64,000 nt of DNA. It comes from Bacteroidota bacterium (lineage in GTDB: Bacteria > Bacteroidota > Bacteroidia > AKYH767-A > OLB10). The DNA lies in contig JANXSD010000020.1 in NCBI GenBank assembly GCA_025352785.1, positions 1 through 64,000 on the forward strand. The letters are read 5' to 3'. Positions 18,421-26,944 of the stretch are shown here, one piece after another. Position 1 is the stretch's first letter. Each line of letters starts with the position of its first letter. The notes beneath the pieces are model-generated. The model made no database searches and had not been told where the DNA came from. It worked only from the letters and a program-made list of their open reading frames with translations. Position numbers and translations under genes: made by a program.

Positions 18421-18894
18421 CTAAAAATTCCACTCACCAAAAATCTCCTCTAATTTTTTATATCGAAAATCAAAAATGGATTTCAATTGTCTTTTAATTA
18501 AAACTGTATTTATCAAATCACCAATAGGGCCTAATGGGGATTTGTAATCAATTATATCTTTCATCAAAACACCGCCAGGAATTGTTTGTAAAAAATGTTT
18601 GTGATGCCAAAAGGAATAGGGACCGAAACGTTGTTCGTCGACGAAATAATTTGGTTTTTCCACATGAGTGATTTCAGTAACCCATGACATTGGCAAACCT
18701 AAAACTGGCTTGACTGTATATTTGATAACCATCCCTGCATACATTTTTTCTCCTTCATCAAAACCTGAATGAATTATAAATCCCATGTGTGGTGGAGTAA
18801 TTATTTTTAAATTAGACGGAGAAGAAAAAAACTCCCAAGCCTTATCAATACTAATCGGTAATTTTTGGATTGTTTCTAATCGGTGAAGGCTCAT
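18421..18894 (-). CDS. SRPBCC family ligand-binding protein
   Basis: A 157-residue START-like (SRPBCC) protein. The N-terminal strand HRLETIQKLPISIDKAWEFFSSPSNLKIITPP is the standard opening. It is followed by MVIKYTVKPVLGLPMSWVTEITHVE, FVDEQRFGPYSFWHHKHF and a long C-terminal helix. This subgroup is often annotated as a cell-division-inhibitor-like SRPBCC protein and binds small hydrophobic ligands; the ligand is unknown. It begins 21 bp after the stop of the small DUF2256 gene on the same strand, so both form an operon. Confidence 0.8.
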   Translation of the reverse strand: MSLHRLETIQKLPISIDKAWEFFSSPSNLKIITPPHMGFIIHSGFDEGEKMYAGMVIKYTVKPVLGLPMSWVTEITHVEKPNYFVDEQRFGPYSFWHHKHFLQTIPGGVLMKDIIDYKSPLGPIGDLINTVLIKRQLKSIFDFRYKKLEEIFGEWNF

Positions 18895-18915
18895 TTCTCG
18901 TATTATTTTTTTGAA

Positions 18916-19065
18916 TTATTTTTGGTGATTCTTGTTTGTTCTACACTTATCGCTACAATACTTTACCTCTTTCCAAGACTTCTCCCACTTTTTGCGCCAC
19001 GAGAAAATTAGGTTGCAAGTCGTACACAGCTTTTTAGGTAAATCTTGCTTCTTAACTCCTCTCAT
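18916..19065 (-). CDS. DUF2256 small zinc-ribbon-like protein
   Basis: A 49-residue ORF on the minus strand with ATG at 19065 and TAA at 18916-18918. The protein reads MRGVKKQDLPKKLCTTC, then FSWRKKWEKSWKEVKYCSDKCR. This is the DUF2256 signature: CxxC, a WRKKW block, then CSxxC, four cysteines that should bind zinc. Family members are about 45-60 residues and are often found beside cryptochrome/photolyase genes. Here the only companion is the SRPBCC gene 21 bp downstream. Function is unknown. The cysteine pattern and basic/aromatic block make the identification fairly secure. Confidence 0.85.
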   Translation of the reverse strand: MRGVKKQDLPKKLCTTCNLIFSWRKKWEKSWKEVKYCSDKCRTNKNHQK

Positions 19066-19170
19066 TTAAAATGCAGTACTAATAGTTTGATTTCATCACA
19101 AAAAACAGGTAAGCGAGCTAAAAGTTTTATAATTCTTCAAACTAATAGGTCTCTTTCGACCTATTTCCCG

Positions 19171-19178
19171 TAATTTTG
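19171..19178 (+). promoter_or_regulatory. Bacteroidota -7 element of pyrG
   Basis: TAATTTTG fits TAnnTTTG and ends 18 bases before the chosen pyrG ATG at 19197. It overlaps a TTG that could extend the frame, which argues against that upstream start. Confidence 0.6.
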
Positions 19179-19196
19179 CTAAAACCCACACCTTAC

Positions 19197-20867
19197 ATGT
19201 CATCTAGTGCTTCTTCCGTCAGATATATATTTACTACTGGTGGTGTAACCTCTTCTCTCGGAAAGGGAATTATCTCCGCTTCATTAGCCAAACTTTTACA
19301 AGCTCGTGGCTATCGTGTAACTATTCAAAAGCTTGATCCTTACATTAATGTGGATCCAGGTACTTTAAATCCCTATGAACATGGTGAGTGTTATGTTACC
19401 AACGATGGAACAGAATCCGATCTTGATCTCGGGCATTATGAGCGTTTTTTAAATGTTCCAACCTCCATAGCCAATAATGTAACAACGGGCAAAATTTATC
19501 AAACAGTTATCAATCGTGAGCGTGAAGGAGCATATCTTGGAAAAACAGTTCAGGTAATTCCACATATTACGGATGAAATTAAACGCCGAATCCAACTTTT
19601 AGGTGAAACTGGTGAGTTTGATATTATCATCACCGAAATAGGAGGTACTGTTGGTGACATTGAATCATTGCCATATATAGAAGCTGTTCGTCAAATGATT
19701 TGGGAAATGGGTTCTACCAATGTAGCTGTAATCCATCTTACGCTTTTACCTTATCTAAGTACAACGGGTGAATTAAAAACAAAACCTACCCAACATTCTG
19801 TAAAAGCATTACTTGAATATGGTGTTCAACCGGATATCTTAGTTTGTCGTACTGAAAAACCTGTCAGTAATGATATTCGTCGTAAAATAGCTTTGTTTTG
19901 TAACGTAAATATAAATGCAGTAATTGAATCCATTGATGCAAGTACGATTTATGAAGTGCCTCTTTTAATGCTGAAGGAACAATTGGATAAAGTTGTTTTG
20001 AATCGATTAAAATTACCATTAAGACAGGAACCTGATATGGCAGCTTGGAAGGATTTTTTAGGGAAACTTAAAAACCCCATTCACGAAGTTCGTATTGGAT
20101 TAATTGGAAAATACATCGAATTAAAAGATGCTTATAAATCCATTAACGAAGCCTTTATTCATGCTGGTGTTTCTAACGAATGTCAAGTCAAATTAGAATG
20201 GATTCATTCCGAAAAATTGGATCACGATAATGTTAAAAACCAATTAGGACACCTTCACGCAATTTTAGTTGCGCCAGGTTTTGGTGAAAGAGGCATCGAA
20301 GGAAAGATCAATGCTATTCAATATGCAAGAGAGAAAAAAATCCCTTTTCTAGGTATTTGCTTAGGAATGCAATGTGCCGTTGTTGAGTTCGCACGCAATG
20401 TTTTAGGAATGAAAGATGCGCATTCTACGGAGATGAATCCCGAAACGTCGTTTCCGGTCATCAATATGATGGAAGAACAAAAGCTTATTACAAATAAAGG
20501 TGGAACCATGCGACTCGGTGAATATACCTGTTCAGTAGCAAAAGGAACACGAGCATATCAGGTTTATGGTAAATCAAAAATCACGGAACGCCATCGTCAT
20601 CGCTATGAATTTAATAACGATTATCTTCAAAAGTTTGAAGCAGATGGAATGATAGCTTCAGGCATCAATCCCGATTCTAGTCTAGTCGAAATTATTGAAT
20701 TGAAAAATCACCCATGGTTTGTAGGTGTTCAATTCCATCCTGAATATAAGAGCACAGTTCTCAATCCGCACCCTCTCTTTGTAAAGTTTGTTAAGGCAGC
20801 TTTGGATAGATCTCACGGACACATCGACAATAAACAGGAAATAAAAAGTACTTCGCTTGTCGATTAA
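19197..20867 (+). CDS. pyrG: CTP synthase
   Basis: A 556-residue enzyme that aminates UTP to CTP using glutamine and ATP. The N-terminal synthetase domain (1-265) has the P-loop region FTTGGVTSSLGKGIISASLA, LDPYINVDPGTLNPYEHGE and TEIGGTVGDIESLPYIEA. The C-terminal class I glutamine amidotransferase domain (about 295-540) has the nucleophile in FLGICLGMQ and the His/Glu pair in QFHPEYKS. Length is normal. I chose the ATG at 19197 because the -7 element covers an upstream TTG. It is followed by yidC with a separate promoter. Confidence 0.97.
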   Translation: MSSSASSVRYIFTTGGVTSSLGKGIISASLAKLLQARGYRVTIQKLDPYINVDPGTLNPYEHGECYVTNDGTESDLDLGHYERFLNVPTSIANNVTTGKIYQTVINREREGAYLGKTVQVIPHITDEIKRRIQLLGETGEFDIIITEIGGTVGDIESLPYIEAVRQMIWEMGSTNVAVIHLTLLPYLSTTGELKTKPTQHSVKALLEYGVQPDILVCRTEKPVSNDIRRKIALFCNVNINAVIESIDASTIYEVPLLMLKEQLDKVVLNRLKLPLRQEPDMAAWKDFLGKLKNPIHEVRIGLIGKYIELKDAYKSINEAFIHAGVSNECQVKLEWIHSEKLDHDNVKNQLGHLHAILVAPGFGERGIEGKINAIQYAREKKIPFLGICLGMQCAVVEFARNVLGMKDAHSTEMNPETSFPVINMMEEQKLITNKGGTMRLGEYTCSVAKGTRAYQVYGKSKITERHRHRYEFNNDYLQKFEADGMIASGINPDSSLVEIIELKNHPWFVGVQFHPEYKSTVLNPHPLFVKFVKAALDRSHGHIDNKQEIKSTSLVD

Positions 20868-20954
20868 TTAAAATTCATTTATCAATAGGTTTAAATATTG
20901 ATTTCTGCATAAAAACAGCTGAGTCTTTTCAGCGTTTCACGTGCATAGACTTCC

Positions 20955-20962
20955 TATATTTG
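20955..20962 (+). promoter_or_regulatory. Bacteroidota -7 element of yidC
   Basis: TATATTTG fits TAnnTTTG, 19 bases before the yidC ATG. Confidence 0.6.
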
Positions 20963-20981
20963 CGCCTCCAAATTCCATAGT

Positions 20982-22850
20982 ATGGATCGTAATTCCGTAA
21001 TCGGACTCGTATTAATAGGTCTGATACTTATAGGCTTTAGTATCATGAACACGCCCTCTCAACTGGAGATGGCAACCATGAAGCATAAACAAGACAGTAT
21101 CGCTCTTGTAGAAAAGCAAAAAGCAGCAATATCTGCTTCCAAAGCTGCAATGCTTCCTGTACCAACAGCACAAAATGCATCATCAAATGACTCTGCATTA
21201 TCAGACTCCTCTGTTTTAGCGCAACAAGCTGATCAATTAGGTGCATTTGCAACTGCAGGTTCAGGTACGGATGAAGATGTGATCATCGAAAATGATTTGC
21301 TAAAAATAACTCTAACATCTAAAGGTGGTAGGGTGAAATCTGCTGAATTGAAAAAGTATAAAACATGGGAGAAAAAACCTGTTTTACTTTTTGAAGGTGA
21401 TTCATCTCGTTTCGGATTGAATTTCTTTGCGCAAAATAGATCCATCTCTACCGAAAATTTATTTTTTCAAGCACAAGGAAAAGGCTTCGTTGTTGCAGGT
21501 ACTGATAGTAACAGCATTTCTTTCCGCTTATTTGCTGGAAGTCCTGATCGTTATATTGAATACGTTTATAGTTTGAAAGGAGGAAGTTATCTTCTTGGTT
21601 ATAAAATTAACTTCATTAATATCAATCAGGTGATTGCAGCTAATGCTGGTTACCTTGAATTGAATTGGGCTCAACGACTTCGTCAGCAGGAGATGGATAT
21701 TAAGTCTGAACGAATGAATTCAACCATTTATTACAAATACAGTGATGATGATGTTGATTTTATTAGTGAACGTAAAGATGAAAGCGATGATCTAAAAACA
21801 AAGGTGAAATGGATCTCTATGAAACAGCATTTTTTCACGCAAGTGCTGATCGCCGATAATAGTTTTGATAAGCCAACACACATCGAAACATTAGCAGGAA
21901 AAGAAGGTGAGGATTTCGTTAAACAAATGAAGGCATCTTTTACAATTCCATATTCACATCTGCCTAATGAATCATTCGGAATGCAATTTTATTTTGGTCC
22001 GAATCATTACAAAACACTTGAAAAAATTGGTTTTAATTTAGAAAAACAAATTCCATTAGGATGGGGAATATTTGGTTGGGTAAATCGTTATATTGTAATT
22101 TTTATTTTTAATTTCCTTAGTGGATTTAATCTCAATTACGGAATCATCATTTTGATTTTAACATTGGTGATTAAGATCATGTTATTGCCTTTAACTTTTA
22201 AAGCATATCAGTCGCAAGCAAAGATGAAAGTGCTTAAGCCAGAAATTGAAGAGATACAAGGCAAATTTAAAGAAGAGCCGATGAAACTTCAACAGGAGAT
22301 GATGGGATTGTACAAAAAAGCAGGAGTTAGTCCATTAGGTGGATGTTTACCTATGTTATTGCAATTTCCGATTCTTATTGCGATGTTCCGTTTTTTCCCG
22401 CAGTCGATTGAATTACGTCAACAAAGTTTTTTATGGGCACATGATTTAAGTACGTATGATTCCATCATGGATCTGCCTTTCACCATTCCTTTCTACGGTA
22501 GTCATGTAAGTTTATTTACTTTATTGATGACGATATCTACTTTGTTAATCACTTGGGTAAACAGTCAAACTACTGTAACAAATCCTCAAATGAAATGGAT
22601 GATGTATCTGATGCCTATCGTTTTCTTGGGAGTATTCAATAGTTATTCTTCTGGATTGAGTTATTATTATTTCCTTGCTAATACTATTAGTATCGGACAA
22701 CAATATTTGTTTAAAGCATTTGTTGATGAAGATGCGATTCATAAAAAAATTCAGGAAAATAAAAAGCGACCTGTTTCACAAACGAAATCAAAGTTTCAAC
22801 AACGGCTTGAAACGATGGCGAAACAAAAAGGAGTTAAACTTCCTAAATAA
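20982..22850 (+). CDS. yidC: YidC membrane protein insertase
   Basis: A 622-residue Oxa1-family insertase. It has an N-terminal TM anchor (3-21), a large periplasmic P1 domain (about 80-350) and five core TM segments from about 365 to 585. The core includes LPLTFKAYQSQAKMKVLKPEIEEIQGKFKEE in sequence around the first cytoplasmic loop, VSPLGGCLPMLLQFPILIAMF and a basic tail (KKRPVSQTKSKFQQRLETMAKQ). YidC inserts inner-membrane proteins alone or with SecYEG/SecDF. Placement after pyrG is common in Bacteroidota. A strong terminator follows. Confidence 0.96.
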   Translation: MDRNSVIGLVLIGLILIGFSIMNTPSQLEMATMKHKQDSIALVEKQKAAISASKAAMLPVPTAQNASSNDSALSDSSVLAQQADQLGAFATAGSGTDEDVIIENDLLKITLTSKGGRVKSAELKKYKTWEKKPVLLFEGDSSRFGLNFFAQNRSISTENLFFQAQGKGFVVAGTDSNSISFRLFAGSPDRYIEYVYSLKGGSYLLGYKINFININQVIAANAGYLELNWAQRLRQQEMDIKSERMNSTIYYKYSDDDVDFISERKDESDDLKTKVKWISMKQHFFTQVLIADNSFDKPTHIETLAGKEGEDFVKQMKASFTIPYSHLPNESFGMQFYFGPNHYKTLEKIGFNLEKQIPLGWGIFGWVNRYIVIFIFNFLSGFNLNYGIIILILTLVIKIMLLPLTFKAYQSQAKMKVLKPEIEEIQGKFKEEPMKLQQEMMGLYKKAGVSPLGGCLPMLLQFPILIAMFRFFPQSIELRQQSFLWAHDLSTYDSIMDLPFTIPFYGSHVSLFTLLMTISTLLITWVNSQTTVTNPQMKWMMYLMPIVFLGVFNSYSSGLSYYYFLANTISIGQQYLFKAFVDEDAIHKKIQENKKRPVSQTKSKFQQRLETMAKQKGVKLPK

Positions 22851-22858
22851 TAATTTAA

Positions 22859-22899
22859 TAAATGCCCTGTCGTCATTAAGCGTCAGGGCATTTATTTTA
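22859..22899 (+). terminator. Rho-independent terminator after yidC
   Basis: Stem TAAATGCCCTG / CAGGGCATTTA with a 14-base loop and a T-rich tail, starting 9 bases after the yidC stop. Confidence 0.85.
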
Positions 22900-22918
22900 A
22901 TTGATCAAAAAAGAGGAA

Positions 22919-23413
22919 ATGCGTAGAATAATTTATTTGTTTTTTGTTATGTTTGTTATCGCTTGTTCATCAACGATACACCATGAATCTACTACGAACA
23001 AAGTATATTTAAAAGATTCATTACTCGCTTCAATAGAACGTAGTGCATGCTTTGGGAAATGCCCTCAATACAAAACCATAATTTACAAGTCAGGCTTTGC
23101 TGAGTATTACGGTAAAAAAGACATTGATAAAATTGGTTATTATACAGGACAATTAAATGCTGATGATTTGAATAGATTATATAGCCTTATTCGTACTTAT
23201 AAGATGGAAGAAAAGGATACTGCCTACATCAATAAGTATCTTGCCGATTTTCCAGCATGGTCATTATGGGTTTCTGATTTAAATCCTACCAAACATATTC
23301 AAATTTCGCATGAAGCTCCACCCTCAGAAATAACTGAATTCGGCAAAGCAATGGATCAATATCTAGTATCGGTAAAATGGACAAAAAAAACTTCCACGAA
23401 AGATGAAAAGTAA
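22919..23413 (+). CDS. DUF6438-type lipoprotein
   Basis: A 164-residue lipoprotein; MRRIIYLFFVMFVIAC gives a lipobox at Cys16. The mature part begins with a segment typical of DUF6438: LASIERSACFGKCPQYKTIIYKSGFAEYYG, with the CFGKCP pair of cysteines, and ends with a helical TEFGKAMDQYL stretch. The family is common in Bacteroidota, in the envelope, without known function. I chose the ATG at 22919, preceded by an AAGAGG ribosome-binding-like site, over an in-frame TTG at 22901. Confidence 0.75.
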   Translation: MRRIIYLFFVMFVIACSSTIHHESTTNKVYLKDSLLASIERSACFGKCPQYKTIIYKSGFAEYYGKKDIDKIGYYTGQLNADDLNRLYSLIRTYKMEEKDTAYINKYLADFPAWSLWVSDLNPTKHIQISHEAPPSEITEFGKAMDQYLVSVKWTKKTSTKDEK

Positions 23414-23488
23414 TTTCACGAGTTTAATTTTAGAAGAAAGCGTAGCATTGTTTCGTTAGCTACGTGCCGCTTTGAATTAATGTTTCCA

Positions 23489-23496
23489 TAAATTTG
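23489..23496 (+). promoter_or_regulatory. Bacteroidota -7 element of hppD
   Basis: TAAATTTG fits TAnnTTTG, 39 bases ahead of the ATG. Confidence 0.5.
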
Positions 23497-23535
23497 CAGT
23501 ATAGAAAGAGTACTTAGTTTCAAAAAATAAAAACA

Positions 23536-24630
23536 ATGTCAGAAGATTTCCTCCCCCTTAACGGTACCGATCATATAGAGTTTTATGTCGGAAATGCTAA
23601 ACAAGCTGCTTATTTTTATCAAGTTGCTTTCGGCTTTTCACTAGTCGCATATGCAGGTCCAGAAACAGGTGTCCGCGATCGCGCATCTTATGTATTGCAG
23701 CAAGGCAAGGTGCGGTTTGTCTTTACAACGGCAATGCATCCGGATCATGAAATTACACAACATGTTGCGAAGCATGGTGACGGAGTGAAAGTGTTAGCTC
23801 TTTGGGTTGACGATGCTGAGAAGTCATTTTACGAGACGATGTCAAGAGGGGCACAAGCACATTCAACACCGCAAATGATGAAGGATGAATTTGGCGAAGT
23901 GAAAATTTCTGCCATCCATACTTATGGTGAAACAATTCACAAATTTGTTGAACGTAAAAATTATACTGGCGCATTTCTTCCAGGCTATAATGCAGCGAAA
24001 TCAAATTTGAAAGTGGAGCCTCTAGGGTTACTTCATATCGATCATTGTGTTGGAAATGTGGAGTTAGGGAAAATGAATGAATGGGTGAAGTTTTATGAAG
24101 ATGTAATGGGCTTCAAAATGATTCTCACTTTTGATGATAATGATATTAGTACAGAATACTCTGCATTGATGAGTAAAGTGGTTTCTAATGGTAACGGCTA
24201 TGTGAAGTTCCCAATCAATGAGCCTGCTGCTGGGAAAAAGAAATCTCAAATTGATGAATACCTTGAATTTTATCATAGCCCAGGTGTTCAGCACATCGCC
24301 ATTGCAACAGGAGATGTTGTAAAAACGGTAACCGAACTGAAAGCGAGAGGTGTTGATTTTTTATCGGTTCCAACTACCTATTATGATGATCTTCAATCAC
24401 GAGTTGGTAAGATTGATGAAGACTTAAATGACCTAAAAAAGTTGGGAATACTTGTTGATCGAGATAATGAAGGTTATCTGTTACAAATTTTTACAAAACC
24501 TGTGGAGGATCGTCCAACGGTATTTTATGAAATTATCCAACGAAAGGGAGCAAAATCATTTGGCAAAGGAAATTTTAAAGCACTCTTTGAAGCATTAGAG
24601 CGCGAACAAGATTTGAGAGGAAATCTCTAA
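23536..24630 (+). CDS. hppD: 4-hydroxyphenylpyruvate dioxygenase
   Basis: A 364-residue Fe(II) dioxygenase converting 4-hydroxyphenylpyruvate to homogentisate in tyrosine breakdown. Two vicinal-oxygen-chelate halves are seen: N-terminal (DHIEFYVGNAKQAAYFYQ) and C-terminal. The iron ligands are His in IDHCVGNV, His in GVQHIAIAT and Glu in VFYEIIQRKG. The product-helix region at the C-terminus (FGKGNFKALFEALEREQ) is present. It stands alone between a promoter and a terminator; homogentisate dioxygenase is not adjacent. Confidence 0.95.
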   Translation: MSEDFLPLNGTDHIEFYVGNAKQAAYFYQVAFGFSLVAYAGPETGVRDRASYVLQQGKVRFVFTTAMHPDHEITQHVAKHGDGVKVLALWVDDAEKSFYETMSRGAQAHSTPQMMKDEFGEVKISAIHTYGETIHKFVERKNYTGAFLPGYNAAKSNLKVEPLGLLHIDHCVGNVELGKMNEWVKFYEDVMGFKMILTFDDNDISTEYSALMSKVVSNGNGYVKFPINEPAAGKKKSQIDEYLEFYHSPGVQHIAIATGDVVKTVTELKARGVDFLSVPTTYYDDLQSRVGKIDEDLNDLKKLGILVDRDNEGYLLQIFTKPVEDRPTVFYEIIQRKGAKSFGKGNFKALFEALEREQDLRGNL

Positions 24631-24645
24631 CAATTAATTCTTATA

Positions 24646-24688
24646 GATAATCCTAGTTCTGTAAAAAGAACTAGGATTATCCTTTTTC
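24646..24688 (+). terminator. Rho-independent terminator after hppD
   Basis: Perfect 15-base stem GATAATCCTAGTTCT / AGAACTAGGATTATC with a 6-base loop and a CTTTTTC tail. Confidence 0.92.
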
Positions 24689-24751
24689 TGGCGATGAAAC
24701 ATTTTGGACTCTTGCGATGTATAACACGGAGCAAAAAACCAATTTTAGAAA

Positions 24752-26713
24752 ATGTCACGCAAAAATTCTATTCGCCAACAAACTGCATTAAAAACAACTC
24801 TTCGTCTTGCAATAATAGCAACAGGAGTATCAATAGCTGGTTTGGTGGTATTATTAATTGTCGTTTTTAATATGATGAAAGAAGAGCAAGGTCATGCTGA
24901 ATCTTCTCTCATATTTAAAAATGCTGATGTAATTCAAGATACATCGAACGTACTTCGTGGTAGCATCAACCAAAAAATAATTGGTGTGGTGATAGAAACT
25001 TCTGGAAAAGGAAATCCAGTTAAAGTAAATACGATAACGTTCAATGCGAAAGGAACATCATTACCAGTTGAACAAAATATTGAAAATGCGCGGTTATGGT
25101 TCACCGCTAACGATAATAATTTTCTTCCTAATCAACAAGTTGGAAGTACTGTAATAAAAGTTACTGAAAGTGATTTTGAAATCGCTTGCAACCAAAATCT
25201 TAAACCAGGAAAAAATTACTTCTGGTTAACTTTTGATGTGAAGCCTGATGCAGCGTATGCTCCAGGAACAATTGATGCTACTTGTCAGGATTTGAAAATT
25301 GGTGCAATAGAGTACAAGCCATTAATAAGTAATGCTACAGGTAAACGATTTACGGAGCCAAACATTCCATATTATTCTATGGGAAACTTTGCAGTTAATA
25401 ATTTGGGAGCTTGGAATTCTAAAAGAGATGGCTCAGGAATTTCACCAAAGCAAATAAATGCTTCACGCAACTCCTACTTCGTTCAATCAGGACATAAAAT
25501 GATCAGTAATACAGCACTCAGCCTACAGTCAATGGTTGTTGAAAATGGTGGTGAAATACGAATCACTTCTCCATTACGTATGAATGCGATGTATGTAGCT
25601 TTTGGTGGCGTTGTTCAACAAGATGCTACAATAACTGATTATTATTGCTTCAATGAGTTTTATATGGAGAATGGAAGTAATTACATTCATAATAATACTG
25701 GATATTTGCCTGGCTTACATTGCTTTTTTGATGCAAAATCAAATCAAACTTTTTTTCAATATGGCTTAGCAACTTTTCCATATACCATTAAATGGGGAAA
25801 TGTAATTATTGATGCAAGTACACCATTAGATATTGATATTCAGAAAAATTTCAGTTATGTGCAAGGTGATTTAGAATTGCGTAAAACTGGATCCTCAATA
25901 GGTTCTAATGGAGATCAAGGATTGTTCTGTGCAGAAGAAGATACGCTCCATATCGCAGGAAGTTTAATAGTGTCCGGTGGGAAATTTTATGGAATGCGTA
26001 GCGATAAAAATAAAACATTGTATGTTGAAATTGGTAAAGATTTAATTTTGAAAAGTGGATTGCTTACTGATGCAGATGCAAGAAAAAATGAAGGTCATAC
26101 TATAATGAAAATTAATGGAGATGTTTTGCTTTTGGGCGGAACACTGAAATTTAATAATGGAAATAGTTCTAAAATGATTTTTGAAGGCAATCGAACTTCG
26201 CGTTGGATCCAAAATCCTACTTGTGAAGTTACTTTAGGAAATGTTGAAATAAAGAACATGCACGATGTGATTCTTAAAGGAGAAAAGATGGGTGACGTAG
26301 GAGCAAAGTGTATCATCGATGTACAATCTGGTGGTCGACTTTTTTGTGGAGTTAATAAAGTAACTGGTGCTGGTGATTTTCTCTTGCAAGATAATGCAAC
26401 AATAGGTATTGGAGATCCTGAAGGGATTTATACAACTGGTACAAAAGGAAACATACTCACCAGTGGAAGAATATTTCATTCTGGTGCTAACTATTTTTAT
26501 TATACCAACTCGCAACCACAAATTAGTGGAATATTTATTACACGTCCAGAATTAAACACGGTTCGTCGTATCATTCTTGATAAAGATCAAACGTCTCAAA
26601 CGTTGGCGCTATCACAAGATTTTAATGTTACGGAGGAAGTGAAAATTAACAAAGGCGATATTCGTCAGTCCGGTCATGAACTTCGATTGCCAAAAATTTC
26701 AGATAACCGATAA
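24752..26713 (+). CDS. Large envelope protein with N-terminal anchor and BNR-associated N-domain; function unknown
   Basis: A 653-residue protein. A basic N-terminus and one strong TM helix (about residues 18-42) without an obvious cleavage site suggest a membrane anchor. Residues about 55-185 (IIGVVIETSGKGNPVKVNTITFNAKGTS, ENARLWFTANDNNF) resemble the beta-sandwich domain found N-terminal to BNR-repeat sialidase-like proteins. The remainder is beta-rich, Gly/Asn-rich, with recurring GDLxL / GSLxVSGGxFYG / GDVLLLGGTLKFNNG motifs, suggesting a beta-helix. There is no T9SS sorting domain and no catalytic motif I recognise. It is monocistronic with a terminator. It could be an adhesin-like or structural surface protein; that is inference. 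Confidence 0.7.
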   Translation: MSRKNSIRQQTALKTTLRLAIIATGVSIAGLVVLLIVVFNMMKEEQGHAESSLIFKNADVIQDTSNVLRGSINQKIIGVVIETSGKGNPVKVNTITFNAKGTSLPVEQNIENARLWFTANDNNFLPNQQVGSTVIKVTESDFEIACNQNLKPGKNYFWLTFDVKPDAAYAPGTIDATCQDLKIGAIEYKPLISNATGKRFTEPNIPYYSMGNFAVNNLGAWNSKRDGSGISPKQINASRNSYFVQSGHKMISNTALSLQSMVVENGGEIRITSPLRMNAMYVAFGGVVQQDATITDYYCFNEFYMENGSNYIHNNTGYLPGLHCFFDAKSNQTFFQYGLATFPYTIKWGNVIIDASTPLDIDIQKNFSYVQGDLELRKTGSSIGSNGDQGLFCAEEDTLHIAGSLIVSGGKFYGMRSDKNKTLYVEIGKDLILKSGLLTDADARKNEGHTIMKINGDVLLLGGTLKFNNGNSSKMIFEGNRTSRWIQNPTCEVTLGNVEIKNMHDVILKGEKMGDVGAKCIIDVQSGGRLFCGVNKVTGAGDFLLQDNATIGIGDPEGIYTTGTKGNILTSGRIFHSGANYFYYTNSQPQISGIFITRPELNTVRRIILDKDQTSQTLALSQDFNVTEEVKINKGDIRQSGHELRLPKISDNR

Positions 26714-26734
26714 TAAAATAAATCTTTCTAATTT

Positions 26735-26769
26735 AAAACCCATTGGTTGCATCCAGTGGGTTTTTTTTT
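26735..26769 (+). terminator. Rho-independent terminator
   Basis: Stem AAACCCATTGG / CCAGTGGGTTT with one G-T pair, 6-base loop and a nine-T run. It ends the transcript of the large envelope protein gene. Confidence 0.9.
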
Positions 26770-26944
26770 GTTATTTATTTGCAAGGTTTAAAATTATGTT
26801 TTAGATTGCTCAATTAACAGACTATGGTTAATAATTATAGTTTTGATAATAATAAATTTCAAATTTTAAAATTAACTTTACTGAGATTTGCATGATAATC
26901 AGATCTTTGAAATTCAACTAGCTGACGATAAAAAAAATATAAAA

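Noticed and set aside
19176-19196. TTG start extending pyrG by seven residues
   Set aside because: It overlaps the -7 promoter element and the ATG at 19197 gives a normal pyrG start.
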